Source: Cryptomeria japonica (lineage: Eukaryota > Streptophyta > Pinopsida > Cupressales > Cupressaceae). Taken from it: 62,000 bases of DNA. Both the position numbers and the translations under genes were made by a program. Positions 21,881 to 33,887 of the stretch are shown here, one piece after another (position 1 is the stretch's first letter; every line of letters begins with the position of its first letter). The notes beneath the pieces are model-generated. The model did not search any database. It was not told the origin of the DNA and saw nothing but the letters and a program-made list of their open reading frames with translations. The stretch spans positions 724,000,649-724,062,648 of the forward strand of contig NC_081413.1 of NCBI RefSeq assembly GCF_030272615.1, in the 5' to 3' direction.

Positions 21881-23471
21881 ATGCATTATCAGTATTATTT
21901 GAGGAGAAATAGATCCAACACTAACCTCAACAATAAGGCCGGAGCAGGGTAAGAAGAACCACCTGTAATTGAGGAATTCGGTGATCCTTTTCCAGCTAGA
22001 AATATGGGTTATGGAAGAGACCTGGGGGAGGAAAGGTTTATACAGTTATTAGACACGCTGGTACAGGGACAACAATTAACAAAACAAAGAGCACAACAAT
22101 AGAATCAACGGTTGGATTTGTTGACACAGATGATAGCATGACAGAGGGGTATTAATGTGAATAACTTAGGTGGTGGTAATGCTGGTAACATTCAACAAGG
22201 GGGCAATAATAACCAACAAGGTGGTAATAATAATCAACAAGTGGGTAATAATGGACAGAATGGAGGTAACAATGGTGGGCACAACGGAAATGGAGGAGGA
22301 CAAGTGGCAGATAATTCTGGTCATGCAGTACAACCCACTAGGACGGTGAGTTCTAGACCTCTCATACCCACTTTTCTACCTAGAGTTCCAATTCAGCTAG
22401 CTATTGAGCGACAGATTGTAGATTTACAAGATCAGTTTTGGAGAGATTGGGAGAATGGAGGACAGGATTTTCAAGCAGCTATAACTCTTTGGGACTACAT
22501 TGACGTGAGGATGAGACGCATGCCTCATACATTGACGTGAGGATGAGACGCGTGCCTCATGCAGGTGATAGAAATCAAAACTATGAGTTAAGGAAGAAAG
22601 TAGGGAAGTTGTCTTTACCTTATTTTGATGGTTCTGGAAAAACTACAACACGAGCTTGGGTCCAAAAGGTGGATACTTACCTTCAGCTAAATCCTATGCC
22701 TCAAGAAGAAGCTATTAAATATGTTGCTATACATCTTGATGGAATTGCACATGAGTGTTACACCATGGCATGGTGACTATGGGTCATGGACAGATTACTT
22801 CCTATGTTGAGTTTACAGAACGATTGATTGAGAGGTTTGACACCAAGGATCTCAAGTTGCATTACAAGGAGCTAGCACAACTTAGATAGTGGGGATCAAT
22901 AGATACATATATTGCAGAATTCCAAATGATTGCAGTGTTAGTGACTAATATCTCAGAGAGGAGGCTTGTTGACTTATTCATGGATGGTCTTTCAGATCCA
23001 TTATGTAGTTGGGTCAAGGGACACGATCCTTTGACATTACAGGAGGCCATTAAAAAGTCTAAAGATTTGGCACACTCATCCTACAAGAGTAAATTCCAGT
23101 CTAAGGACTCTGATTACAGGAAGGACAAAGATAAGAAAACTTTCCAAAAGGATTTGCATCAGCCACGTGAGAGTACTAAGAAATTGGATAGTGATGAGCT
23201 GAATGAACTTAGGATAAAGAAACTATGTTTTCACTGTACGGAGCCTTGGGATCATTCTCATAAATGTCCTCTTAAGGCTAAGGTCAAGCAGATTGAGTAC
23301 TTTTCAGTTGAGGAGATGGCCACTGAGAGTTCAAAAAATTGTTCTACTTCTAGGGACAGCAATGGTAAATCAACAACTGGAGGGAATAACAGTGATGGCA
23401 GGGTGATAGCACGCTTGACAGGTACTCAGAAGTCAATTACCTTTAAGGTGTGTGGTGTGATACAAGGGTAG
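21881..23471 (+). pseudogene. Gypsy chromovirus gag (frameshifted)
   Basis: Gag forms the virus-like particle and binds element RNA. The presumed start at 21881 (MHYQYYLRR) opens a frame with several stops, then an Asn/Gly/Gln-rich stretch (22157-22320). The core domain follows, with LPYFDGSGKTTTRAWVQKV and HLDGIAHE (22537-22776), then DLFMDGLSDPL and a zinc-knuckle-like CFHCTEPWDHSHKC (about 23226-23267) of the C-x2-C-x7-H-x-C type. A 32-bp tandem duplication at 22497-22560 shifts the frame, and more shifts lie at 22780-22925. The protease frame follows closely, as in chromovirus polyproteins. Not functional. Confidence 0.85.
22497..22560. repeat. 32-bp tandem duplication inside gag
   Basis: 22497-22528 and 22529-22560 differ at one base. 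The length is not a multiple of three, so it shifts the gag frame. Confidence 0.9.
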
Positions 23472-23542
23472 CGAGTGATATCCTTGGTTGACACTAGTGC
23501 TACCCACAATTTTATTGATGCTCAGGTTGTGGCAAAACGGGG
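23472..23542 (+). pseudogene. Gypsy aspartic protease, N-terminal part
   Basis: ISLVDTSATHNFID carries the retropepsin active-site Asp (family norm D-S/T-G-A). The domain is cut at 23542 by the gag-only element and resumes after 28775. Confidence 0.85.
23538..23542. repeat. Target-site duplication CGGGG, left
   Basis: Exact match to 28776-28780. Removing 23543-28780 restores continuous protease homology. Confidence 0.75.
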
Positions 23543-25115
23543 TGGTGTTGAACATGAAGATGTATCTGTAAGGCTATTTGTGGAGACTCTTCAAGGTATT
23601 GCAGCTGATTGGTTTTATAACCTTTCTGCTGGTTCGATGATATCTTGGGCCACACTTAAAGTCAAGTTTGAAGAGAGGTTCAAGCCTGCAGAAGATGTGC
23701 ATGCATTATTAGCTTAGTTGGCTCAAATGAAAAAAGAGTCACATGAACCCATGCGGGATTTTGTGGCTAAATTCAATAAGTTGTGTAACAAAATTCCAGT
23801 TGTTGCCCAGCCTACCGCTACAAATTTGAAGTGTTTCTTCATCAATGCTCAAGTGCCAGAAGTATGTTTCTTGTTGAGAAGGGAAGTCCCAAGAGACCTT
23901 GCAGCAGCGCAAGCCTTGGCAATTGATATTGAAGATGATCTTATCCTTGCTGGTAAGATGAAGATAGAATCAAATGGGTCCAAAGAAATCTCTTCATTGG
24001 GATCATGGGCTACCAAGAGAACAGATCCCATGGTGCAGAAGTTGGCTAATGAGCTGATTGCCCTCAAAAGGCAAATAGCTCAAGGTGTATTCTTTTCCCC
24101 TTGTAAAGACATTCCAAGGAGGCCATACCCAAATATTACTCCTATTTATGTAGCTGAAAATCAAGACACGCTTCCTTCAACACCAGAAGGGCTTGCTCTT
24201 GAGGCACCACCAACAAATGTAGTAGTGGAGGATTCTGAATTTGAACAAAGTGATCTTGCTGGTCTCTTCCAAGAAGATGAGGAAGCAAACATAGCTGGCG
24301 ACTCTCAAATCTGGTTTATCCAGTTCCAGAAAGTTGATGAACAAAAAGAATGGACTGTGCCGAATACCATGAACAATACCCAACAAGAGGTTGAAGGCCA
24401 CTCTTCCAAGATGCTGGTAAAGGAGGACAATCATATCATGAGATGTGAAAAAATGAGCATGCATGAAGGTCCCACTCAAGTTGAGAGGAATGCATTCATG
24501 TTCCAAGGTCATGAACTTGGACATATCATGCATAAGAGATCTACCCCAAAACTTGATGAGGATCATTTCATGAGTACTATAGAAGAGTTTTGTTTAAATC
24601 TTGTTGATGATTCTCTCAAATTTGAAGTTTGTAAACAACATACTGAGGAATGCAATGCAGCCATGGTTTCATTTGAATCACATGAAGATCGTTCTGTCCA
24701 GCATAAGGTTATGGCTGAAGAAGCAGCTGATAAAGATGTAATCAGCAAGAAGAATTATGTTTTTGTCTCATCAAGAGGATGTCCAATCAGACATCTTGCT
24801 TGGTTGGAAGCCAATGGGAGGACAAAGGTTTCACTTGTTCCTGAGCCGGTAGATACCCTTGAGGAAGAGGCCAAACATGCATTTTCAGCTAAGCAAGAGC
24901 AGTCTGGTTACAAAAAGCTACTTTGGAGCAGGAGTACATATGATTCATTTCAAGAGGAAGGTGAATTTGTTCATCTTTTCCAAGGAGTGTTGCATCAAGT
25001 TCTGGTACAATTGTTTGTTCTTCAATTGGTTGTGGTTGCTCATGATCATGCAAGGAACCATAAGTTGTTGAAGAAAGGTAACTATTTTGTTGAGCCAGTG
25101 AATGGTTTCATTTGA
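23543..25115 (+). pseudogene. Gag of the nested element, N-terminally truncated
   Basis: A retrotransposon gag core (GIAADWFYNLSAGSMISW, KFEERFKP, EPMRDFVAKFNKL) is followed by a linker and a long acidic tail of about 330 residues with no zinc knuckle. The frame runs on from the gypsy protease by chance and is broken by one TAG at 23715 (LLA*LAQM, likely CAG to TAG); the rest, 23718-25115, is open for 465 codons. No protease, RT or integrase follows before the LTR at 25349. Gag would supply particle protein, while reverse transcription would need a partner element. The tail was not recognised. Confidence 0.75.
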
Positions 25116-25348
25116 AAAGTTTTCTTTGTGGCTAGTTTAGGATAGGTAGGTTTCCATATTCAATAAGTGCACTTGTACAAGTTAGCATCTTAGTTAGTTG
25201 CTTTGCCTCAGTCATATCATTCGTCTTGTCATCCGTGTCTTTGTTGCTTGACTCTGTAACCCAATGGATACTAAGGCACTTAGAGTTCTACATTCTACTC
25301 CCTTCAATCGGCCCAACAATCAAAGGAAGTTCCCTAGTCAGAGCCAGT
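25116..25348 (+). other. 3' internal non-coding part of the nested element
   Basis: No ORF. A purine run (CAAAGGAAG) lies about 20 bases before the LTR and could be a decayed polypurine tract; the bases right next to the LTR are not a clean purine run. Confidence 0.4.
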
Positions 25349-28300
25349 TGTTGTCCTCATTTTTGTTTCCAAAAATGAAGGACCATTACATTAAAATTTT
25401 TATGAAAAAATGAAAATTTTTACCCTATGGCACACTTCTCGAGGCAAAATTTCGACTAATTCTCGGACTGGCTTAATCCTTAGTCCATCCTCGAACTACG
25501 TTTCGAATTTCCTCAAATTCTGGGTTCGTTTGCTATGTCTTTCCTTCAATTTCGGGTTTTAAAATCCCGACTGTAGGTGGAGAATTTTCTTCAAACTGCA
25601 AGTTTTAATGATATTCATTGTTTTGGTTTTTGTAGGGGAATTTTTGGCTTATTACATGTGCACTTTTATTTAAAAGATGTTACTTGTAATTTGTTTTAAA
25701 TTTCTTCTTTGTTGTTTTTATTATTTTTATTGTTTTTGGTCTTGTTTAGTTAAAATAGGGATTTTTTGGCTGAATTACAAGTAAACTTGTAGTTCTCTCC
25801 AAAAACCCCTACTTTAATGGTTTTTACATGTTAATGGGATCTTAAATCCCCATTACATATGTGCAAGTAAGTTATAACTTGTTGTAGGGGTTTTATTTCC
25901 CCTTTACAAGTAAGTAAAACTTGCATCTCTCTCCAAAAATCCCGATTTTGCCTTGCAAGTGAAAAAGTGACAATTTAAAACTTGCACTTTGTCTCAAAAA
26001 ACCCGATTTTGCTCATAAAGTGCATTTTTGACATTTTAAACTTGCTATTTGGCCAAAAAATCCCGATTTTGCCTAACATGTTGAAAAAGTGAGATTTTAA
26101 ACTTGTTATATCCTCCAAAAAACCTGATTTTCATTGTTTCATGCATTTTATACTTGCTATTTGTTCCAAAAAACCCGAATTGCAAGGAAAAACGTTTTTT
26201 TTGAGGATTTTAGGCAAATTTTTGTGGAGATTTTTTGGGAGATAAAAGGCGTTTTGGATTCCTCCCTATTTTTATGCATTTTCAAACACCTTTCACACCA
26301 CATGGAGGTTAAGATTGTTGATTTTTAGCTTTATAACAGTAGCCACATTTTTTCAAAAAACCACGTTTTTTTTTTGCCATTTGGAATGCCACGAATCAGC
26401 AATGTTATGAATCGTTTTGGCTTGGTATGCTAAGGCATTGAGGTTAGAAAGAGTCTTGTCCATTTTCCATGCCATTTCTCATGCATTTGCTGCCACGTTT
26501 TTCAGTTTTGGGCATTTTTTCAAAAACGTGGCTAGGGTTTTGGAATACGGTTAATTTCTTTTTAAGAGATATTCTTCTTTATTTCAAAGATTGATCATCT
26601 TTTGGAGAGGCATTTTCAGATTGGAGCAAGGTAAGATTTATTTTCTTCTTGTTTCATTTTTCTTGTTTTCTTGTTTTCTTGTTTTCTTGTTTTTCCTTTC
26701 TAGTTGTAAATTTGTAAATGGTTGGTTCTTCCCCAAAAATCGGTTTTTGTGAAAGAGATTGTTCCCTTTGATAGCAATTGGTGAATTGCGTTGTTCTTTC
26801 CCATTTTCCCTCTTTACTTGTATTCGGGATTTCAAATCCCAATTACAAGTTGGATGAAAATCATTGTTCTTCCCTTGCGGATAAAAGATTTAACCATCTT
26901 TTGTTGAAATTCCAAGTTGCAAAGATGAGAAATACCCATCCTTTCATAATCGGGTTTTTAGAGCCGGATTACATGTTGAAAGTTCTTCCCATTTTCTTGA
27001 AGATGATCTTCCCAAAATCTTTTCATATTCATTTCCATCATCCGTACATACCATTTCATCCACTCATTTCACACCTTCATTCATTTTCCCCATTTAAAGT
27101 CTACCTGCGGTCAGCCATCCAGAACCCGAAATTGGTCCAAAATGCACTCAAAAAACACTTGAAAATGAGTTCTAAAGGTCAAATTACAAGTGCAAACTTG
27201 TAGTTACCCATTACACATATGAAGTTGCATGTTTGTTTTCCACAATTGCAAGTTAATGCTCTTGTTTTTCCCACACATGTAATGCAGCTTCTAAAACCCG
27301 AAATTCACTTGTGAGCCCATTTTTGCATGAATTTATCCCTTCCCTTGTCAATCCGGTTTGCACACACGATCTACCAAATCAATGGATTAAGGCATGGGCC
27401 TTATTTTGCAAGAAGATTTCAAGAATGAAGGATGATACAAACAAGAGATACAATAAGAATTCATGGTTGAGAACATAGAATGCTTTCAAGACAAAGATGG
27501 TCATGACATAAAAAGAGGAAGGCCGCCCTTTCCCTCTTGAAAAACCAGTACTACCCCAAGCAAGAAGATAAGGATGCAAGTTCCCGTTCCGGTTCAAGAT
27601 GTCTTTACCAATCTAGAATACTTCAACTTCTAGCATCCTGAAGCGACATGAAGATCATCACAGACAAAGGATGATGCAGTTAGAGTCGTGTCTTTAGACA
27701 CATGGAATAGTTTCAATTATGCATTTGTAATTTTATTTTGACAAGTTACATGTAAAAGTATTTTTTGTAAAAAGCAAGTTACACATTACTTGCACTTTTG
27801 TAATTACATGTAAGGCAACTACAAGTTGTGTCCGATTAGGACTATAATTGGAATAAGTCTTAGGTAGTTAATGAAGTCTTAGTTAGTTATTGAATAAGTC
27901 TTGGTGGTTGAGAGAATCTCTCAAGTTAGTTAGGATCCTCCCACCTTTTTCTCTAGGCTCCTCTCCTATAAATAGAAGAGAGGGTCCATTGTAATATTTA
28001 TCTTTTGGAAAGCAAACAAAAACTCTACCAAATTTACAGCAAGAAGTCTTTGAGCTTATGTATGTGAATTGAAGGTTTTGAAGGATAATAAAAAAGGATT
28101 ACTCAAGTTTTGAGTCTTTGAGCTACATGTTTGAGTTTGAATCTTTTTATTTCTTCCATGCAAAGTGTTTCTAAAAGAGCTTAGTCTAATCTGATTTGAA
28201 GTCTTTGAGCTGCAAGTAGAGAAGATTAATTAAAATAGGGAAATATCTAGAAGGAGCAGCAAGTCTTTGAGCTTGTGTCTATTCTTGAGGAAAAAATTAT

Positions 28301-28775
28301 TGTTTGATGAGAAATAGCAACAAGTCTTTGAGCTTGCATTAGTTCTTGTCTTTGTGTTAAAAGAATAAATTATTCCAGTCTTTGAGCTGTTGTCTTTTAT
28401 TCGTTGTAAGATTTAGTATAGCAAAGGGTAGATAGGATTTCTAATAGTCAAGTCTTTGAGTTTGATATTGCTGTCCCGTCTCGAAGGAAGTGACGGAAGT
28501 CTTTGCGCTTTCAGGAAACTTCATTTCCTTTCTCTCATTTTACTTGAAAGTGGTTACTGCTGTTCATATTCAATCGCTATCCTTTTCTGTGAAGAAAAAA
28601 GGATATTGTCTTTCTTGAAGAAAGAAGGAAGACTGCTGTCCCATCCTGTTTTTATTTCAGTTTTAGTTAAATAGGGGGAGCCTTCCCTTAATTAGGAAAG
28701 TTTCATACTCACACAACTGTGGTTGAAGCCACAACTTTGTTTGCTTTCACAAGTGTACAAAATTTTCAACCAACA
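25349..28775 (+). mobile_element. Unit B: 3.43-kb 3' LTR, relative of Unit A without the ORF
   Basis: It starts TGTTGTCCTCATTTTTG and ends TTTTCAACCAACA. 25349 to about 27000 aligns to the 5' part of Unit A, and 27720-28775 aligns to A's 3' part (14370-15439). In place of A's ORF there are only about 0.6 kb of other sequence (27080-27700), which Unit C shares. It has a ~62-bp array (about 25900-26190), a donor CAAG|GTAAGA at 26631, a TATA box, and repeated AGTCTTTGAGCT motifs. Its place after a gag identifies the A/B/C sequence as an LTR. Confidence 0.85.
27965..27975 (+). promoter_or_regulatory. TATA box of Unit B LTR
   Basis: CCTATAAATAG, about 800 bases before the LTR end, matching the position in Unit A. 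Confidence 0.65.
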
Positions 28776-28780
28776 CGGGG
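28776..28780. repeat. Target-site duplication CGGGG, right
   Basis: Exact match to 23538-23542. Confidence 0.75.
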
Positions 28781-29152
28781 GTTATAGACAAAGGAGCATG
28801 AGGGATTTAGAGTTATGGTGGCTAGTGGACACAAACTCCTTTGTACACAGAAAATTTCTAACTTGCACATGAGGATTGGTGATTATGAATTGGTTGATGA
28901 TTTCTATGTAGTTGACACGGGAGATTATGATGTCATACTAGGCATGACTTGGATGACTTCTCTAGTTGAGTTTATTTTTAATTTAGAGGTGGTGGAAATG
29001 AGATTTGAGCATCAGGATAGGAAAGTGGTATTTTGTAGGTTATCAGATGGTGGACTTAGAGTGGTATCACTTATGTGGATGGAGCGATTGATTCATCATG
29101 ATCAGGTGCAATGGGCTGCAAAGATATTGGTGATGCCAGAGGTGACATGACA
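28781..29152 (+). pseudogene. Gypsy protease, C-terminal part
   Basis: MVASGHKLLCTQKI, then DFYVVDTGDYDVILGMTWM, is the typical end of a chromovirus protease, including the D-V-I-L-G-M-x-W motif. It continues the domain begun at 23472. A frameshift or stop lies close to the junction. Confidence 0.85.
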
Positions 29153-30030
29153 GCAAAAGCAAGAGTATTCCCCACAGGTCCAGACATTGTTGACCAAGCA
29201 CTCCAAAGTATTTGGTGATATTCCACCAGGTAGACCTCCTAATAGGGGCATTGAGCATGTTATAGAATGAGAGGAGGGGGCTAAACCTGTTATTACTACA
29301 CCCTACAGGCATCCGAAAAGGTATAAGGATGGCATTGAGAAGGCTATTAGAGAGCTTCTCAAGATGGGGCACATCAGGCCTAGTAAGAGTCCGTTTGCTT
29401 CTTCAGTTTTGTTGGTTAAAAAGGATGGAACTTTCAGGATGTGTATTAATTCCAAGGAGTTGAACAAGAAAAGAATTAAAAACAAATATCTGATTCACTA
29501 TATTGATGAACTCATAGATGAGCTGCATGGACCCTGTTACTTCTCCAAGATAGACTTGAGATCCGGCTACCATCAGATTGAAGTCAGGGAGGATGATGTG
29601 GAGAAGACAACTTTCAAGTGTCATTATAGACACTTCGAGTTCTTAGTCATGCCATTTGGCTTGTATGCACCAGCTACCTTCCAGTCTTGTATGAACATGA
29701 CATTCAGAGATTGGTTGAGGAGATTCGTGCTAATATTGTTTATGACATACTGATTTACAGTAAGACTTGGGAGAAGCATTTGAAACACAGATATTTTGTT
29801 GAGCATACTAGAGCGTGAATCCCTGCACGTAAAAATGTCTAAATGTGCTTTTGGGATGACAGAGTTGCTGTACTTGGGGCACATCATCGGTGCCGAGGGT
29901 GTTCATGTGGATTCAGAGAAGATCAAGGTTATTATGGATTGGCTGCCATCGAAGAATATTTCTTAGCTAAAGGGATTGCTTGGTTTGTGTGGATTCTACT
30001 GTTGTTGTGTGAGGGCTTTTTTTTCAGACT
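29153..30030 (+). pseudogene. Gypsy reverse transcriptase
   Basis: Reverse transcriptase copies element RNA to cDNA. Visible are the fingers (IRPSKSPFASSVLLVKKDG, about 29373-29430), the palm Asp in FSKIDLRSGYHQI (about 29560), VMPFGL with AP*TFQ-type residues (about 29650), and a damaged active-site region. There a frameshift leaves NIVYDILIYSKTWEKH, with one Asp of the family's Y-x-D-D lost. KMSKCAFGMTELLYLGHII (about 29830) and the connection region follow. Several stops and frameshifts. Not functional. Confidence 0.9.
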
Positions 30031-30550
30031 GCTGCACCCCTAATAGATTTGACTTGGAAAGATGCTTTTGAGTGGTCAGATAGAGCTCAGCAGTGTTTTG
30101 ACAGATTCATGGAGTTGATGAGCACATGCCTAGTTTTGGCCATTCTCGATTTCAGTAGACCTTTTGAGTTGCATTGTGATGCTTTGAGTGAAAGTCTTGA
30201 TGCGGTATTTAATGCAGGATAGACACCCTATTGCATTCGAGAGCAAGAAGTTGAGGGGTTTTGAGAGGTGCTACAACATATATGACAAGGAGATGTTAGC
30301 GATAATGCATGCCTTGGCTAAATTCAGACAATATCTAGTTGGTAGTAAGTTTACAATCAAGACTGATCATAACAGTTTGAGGCATTTCCTTGGGTAGAAG
30401 GATCTGAATGATAGGTAGCAGAAGTGGGTTAGTAAACTGCAAGCTTATGATTTTGACATAGTTTTTGTCAAGGGCAAGAAAAACATAGTTGCTGACGCTT
30501 TATCCAGGAGACCTCACTTGTGTGCTTTGGGAGTGTTGGAGGATGATTGA
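30031..30550 (+). pseudogene. Gypsy RNase H
   Basis: HPIAFESKKLRGFERCYNIYDKEMLAI and KFRQYLVGSKFTIKTDHNSL (30210-30390) are the hallmark Glu- and Asp-containing stretches of gypsy RNase H. QKWVSKLQAYDFDIV and NIVADALSRRP follow. The domain removes RNA from RNA:DNA hybrids. The first catalytic Asp region (30170-30200) is frameshifted, and stops occur at 30396 and 30416. Confidence 0.9.
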
Positions 30551-30779
30551 AGGGAGTTGATTTTTGCAGAGTATGCAAAGGAAAAATGGGCTACTGGGAT
30601 TATTGATGGCACTATCCAGGGTGACAGGAACATATTGGTAAATGACTTGATCATTTACAAGGAGAGGATCTTAGTAGTGCTAGGATCTGCTATGAGCAAA
30701 AGATCTTGATAGCTTTCCATGACTCACCATTAACAAGCCATCCAGGGTATTTCAAAATTTATAGGCAGGTGAGAGTGTT

Positions 30780-31560
30780 TTACTTGGAAAGGGCTCAAGT
30801 TAGAGGTCTTACAGTATGTAAGGGAGTGCCCAGTGTGTCAGCAGAATAAGCATGAGCACTCTCTCTCAGGTAGATTATTGCAGCCCCTACCCATTCCCGA
30901 AAGGAAGTGGGACAGTGTGTCGATGGATTTCATTATGGGCCTACCCAAGGTCCAAGCCAGGGATTGCATATATGTTGTGGTGGATCAGTTGACAAAATTT
31001 GCACATTTCTTTGCCATTCCATCCACCTATACAACAATTCAGACAAAAGAGTTGTTTTTCAGAGAGGTATTCAAGTTGCACGAGTTGCCACGAAGCATCG
31101 TGGGTGACAGGATCAACAGGTTATGAGCAATTTTTGGCAGAAGCTCTTCAGGTTGTGTGGAACGGAGCTTACCCCAAGCACTAGTTATCACCCACAAACA
31201 GATGGGCAGTCGGAAATTGTGAACAAGTGGGTGGAAGGTTACCTCTCTAATTATATCGTAGGGCAGCAAAAGGCATGGGTGAAGTGGTTGCATTTAAGCG
31301 AATACTGTTATAACACCACTTATCATATGTCTATGCAGATGTCACCCTTTATGGCTCTTTATGGTTATGAGGCTCCAAGCTTCTTACGTTTGTTGTTTGG
31401 TGATAGCCGAGTACCAAAGGCTAAAGATCTCTTACAAGAGAGCCAAGATATCATGAGGTCATTGAAGGAAAACTTGCAAAAGGCTCAGAACCAACAGAAA
31501 CAATATGCAAACTAACATAGAGTAGAGATATCTTTTAAGGTTGGTGACATGGTTTATCTT
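30780..31560 (+). pseudogene. Gypsy integrase
   Basis: A zinc-binding remnant (ECPVCQQNKHEH, about 30826) precedes the core. The core has the first Asp in VSMDFIMGLP (about 30920), the second in IVGDRINRL (31104, where the family has SDRD), and the Glu in HPQTDGQSEIVNKWVEGYL (about 31220). A frameshift near 31123 separates the second Asp from the Glu part. It would insert cDNA into chromatin. Not functional. Confidence 0.9.
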
Positions 31561-31969
31561 ATGCTACAGCCTTACTGACAGTCCACTCTCAAAAGGAGTG
31601 GTGCAGAAAAGTTGAAGCCACGCTACTATGGACCTTTCGGAGTTATCAGAAGGGTTGATGAGGTGGCTTATGAGCTTGAGTTGCCGACAGACAATAAGGT
31701 ACATAATGTTTTTCATGTGATATGCCTCAGAAAGGTGTTGGGTCATAATATGATACCTTTAGCAGAGTTACCTTCTCTTGATGATGAGGGGAAGCTTATC
31801 TTGGTTCCTGAGGCCATTCTTGAAACTAGGGAGCATACTTTACGGAGATGGATCGTTAGGGAATATTTGTTGAAGTGGAAGAACTTGTTGGTAGAGGATG
31901 CTACTTGGAAGGGTGAGTATGTCTTACAACACCCAGAGTTGACATTGCTTGAGGACAAGCAATTTCAAG
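31561..31969 (+). pseudogene. Gypsy integrase C-terminus and chromodomain
   Basis: KLKPRYYGPFGVIRRVDEVA with YELELP is the integrase C-terminal barrel (GPF/Y-like) motif. A chromodomain-like segment follows (about 31800-31930: VPEAILETRE, REYLLKWKN, DATWKGE). Chromodomains mark chromoviruses and direct integration to modified histones. Apart from a stop near 31575, 31612-31998 is open. The tail ends LLEDKQFQGG just before the polypurine tract, as in Tekay/Del-type chromoviruses. Confidence 0.85.
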
Positions 31970-31979
31970 GGGGGCGAAC
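31967..31979 (+). other. Polypurine tract
   Basis: AAGGGGGGCGAAC directly before the TG of the 3' LTR; primes plus-strand synthesis. Confidence 0.75.
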
Positions 31980-33705
31980 TGTAATGTCCCCTTTTTAGCT
32001 GACATGAGGTGATTTGTCGTTAGCCCTTTTTGCCATGGTCCTGAAGGATAACCAGGGCCCTACAGGGATCATTGATGGATTTGGCCTAGGCAATTTCAAT
32101 TGCAGACCAATCGGAGGTGATTTGACAAGTTTTCTAGAAACTTACTATTTATAGTAAGTCAGTTTGGGCTCAGTGATTGGTAAATTTTGAAGCAATTTTG
32201 GTTGACAAGATTTTGGTGCATTTTATACTGCACTTGGATTGCAAATTTAATGGACCATTAGTTATTTGGGCAAAAAATTAAAAGTTCATAAAGTTAAATT
32301 TAAATATTTAACTTTAGTGATTTATTTAATGCTGGGACTATAGTTAATGGGAAAATTAAAAGTCCCCTTCCTTTAGAAGACATAAGGGATAATAATACTC
32401 TATTGTATCTTTCTTTTATCCCACATTTGTGGTGTCTTAGGAAATGTGGCCAGCTGAAGTCATAAATATAGAGCATTTAATGAAGATTTGGGATATCTTG
32501 GGAATTGTGTTTCTTCTCAGAGTTTGGATTTTTGGAGAAATCTGGAAGCCATTTTCAGGCATTGGAGGACATTCACCTTCTTCTACAACATTTTTTACAG
32601 CTGTGAAAAGACCAGGTCTGGAAGATATTTTCAAAACAACATTGGTAGAGCAGTGTGGCTTTGGTAAATTAACAGATAGCTGGAAAGTTTGCAGGGTTTG
32701 GGGTGTCAACCAGTTACTTCATTCCAGCGCTGGAGTAATACTTTTGGAAGTTCGAAATCATGGAAAAGTTGCAAGTGAAACGTTGAATTGGTAAGATTGT
32801 TCTTTTGGTTTGAAAAGTAGTTCTTTGCAAATTATTAGAGCTCGCCCAGCTGAAAGGAAAATCGCAGAGTATATACATAAACTGTGACAGGGAACATTGA
32901 CAAAAAATGTGGTGTAGCTGTGGGCACTTTTCAACTGTTAAAACAACGCAGAGCTTTCTGAAGGTGCTGGCCATCCTTATTCCACCAGGGCAAAGTTATA
33001 TCAAGGTTGCAGACCCCACAGTGATGCTTAGTTCGAGTGCAGCCATGGAGTGAATGCTAGTATCGCCAAGTAGAAACGGCTAAGGGTAAGAAATCAGACA
33101 TCGTTAAGACTGCAGATTGGTGAGGAATTCAAGCTCTTTGGTGTTCACCGCGACTCAACTTCCAAACTTGGCATTCGCTGTGTTAAATCTGTGCATGGAC
33201 AGTGATAAGGAACGGCTGGGTGGGCTGTGTGAAGTGGCCTAGCCTGGGTGTGGTCCAAGGATACCTAGCAGCAAGTTATACAGTGGTTCGAAGCATGGAG
33301 CTTGCTGCAGGGACATAGACCAGTCCTCTTGGTGAAGCGAATTCCAACCAGGTTCCATCATTAAAAACACTTGGTCTTGTATATGAAATTTGCTAGATGC
33401 AAAGAACGTGAATGATACATTTTACAGAAAAAAATAATTGGTTAGTGTCTAATTGGGATTTTGGCAACATTGTTATTGTTCCTTATTAGTTATCCAATTT
33501 GGGTTAGTTACAGCAGCAAGTCAATGTGAATGCCAAAATTAGTTTTTTTTGAAATATTTGTAATTTGTTAGTCGCTTCATACGTGAATTTGTAAACTGGA
33601 TGAATGCATGGAAACAAGAAACGCAGCAGGTTCAACTAAAACACAGGGATACACAAAATAAAATAGACATTTGTTGCTTTCATCAAAAAAGGGGCAGCCC
33701 ATTAC
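31980..33705 (+). mobile_element. Gypsy chromovirus 3' LTR, full length
   Basis: 1,726 bases, TGTAATGTCCCC...CCCATTACA, with the short terminal inverted repeat TGTAAT/ATTACA. 32551-33705 aligns to the truncated 5' LTR. ORFs in it appear incidental. Confidence 0.9.
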
Positions 33706-33887
33706 AGATTTCATATCATGAAGGTTATTAGGGCTTGTTCTTTTCATTTTCCTCGCATCAATCTTATTGCAATTCAATCAAGACTTAAAGCATAGGAGGT
33801 TTGCAACATGATTTGTATCATCATCTAACCATGAAAATCACAAGCAACCTCAATTTTGTAACATAAAGTAACTTGTTTTGCAAATAG

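Larger units (their letters stand above)
23543..28775 (+). mobile_element. Nested gag-only LTR element, 5'-truncated
   Basis: It is inserted in the gypsy protease. It starts inside a gag frame (TGGTGTTGAACATG), runs through a long gag ORF and a short 3' internal part, and ends with a complete 3.43-kb LTR (Unit B). The 5' LTR, primer-binding site and gag N-terminus are missing, yet CGGGG is duplicated exactly at both ends. Gag with no pol, between LTRs, corresponds to the described TR-GAG type of non-autonomous element. The intact duplication beside a truncated 5' end is odd. Confidence 0.75.

Noticed and set aside
21834-31979. Endogenous pararetrovirus (caulimovirid) instead of a retrotransposon
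   Set aside because: Paired LTRs, an integrase with D-D-E and a chromodomain point to a Ty3/gypsy chromovirus; no movement protein seen.
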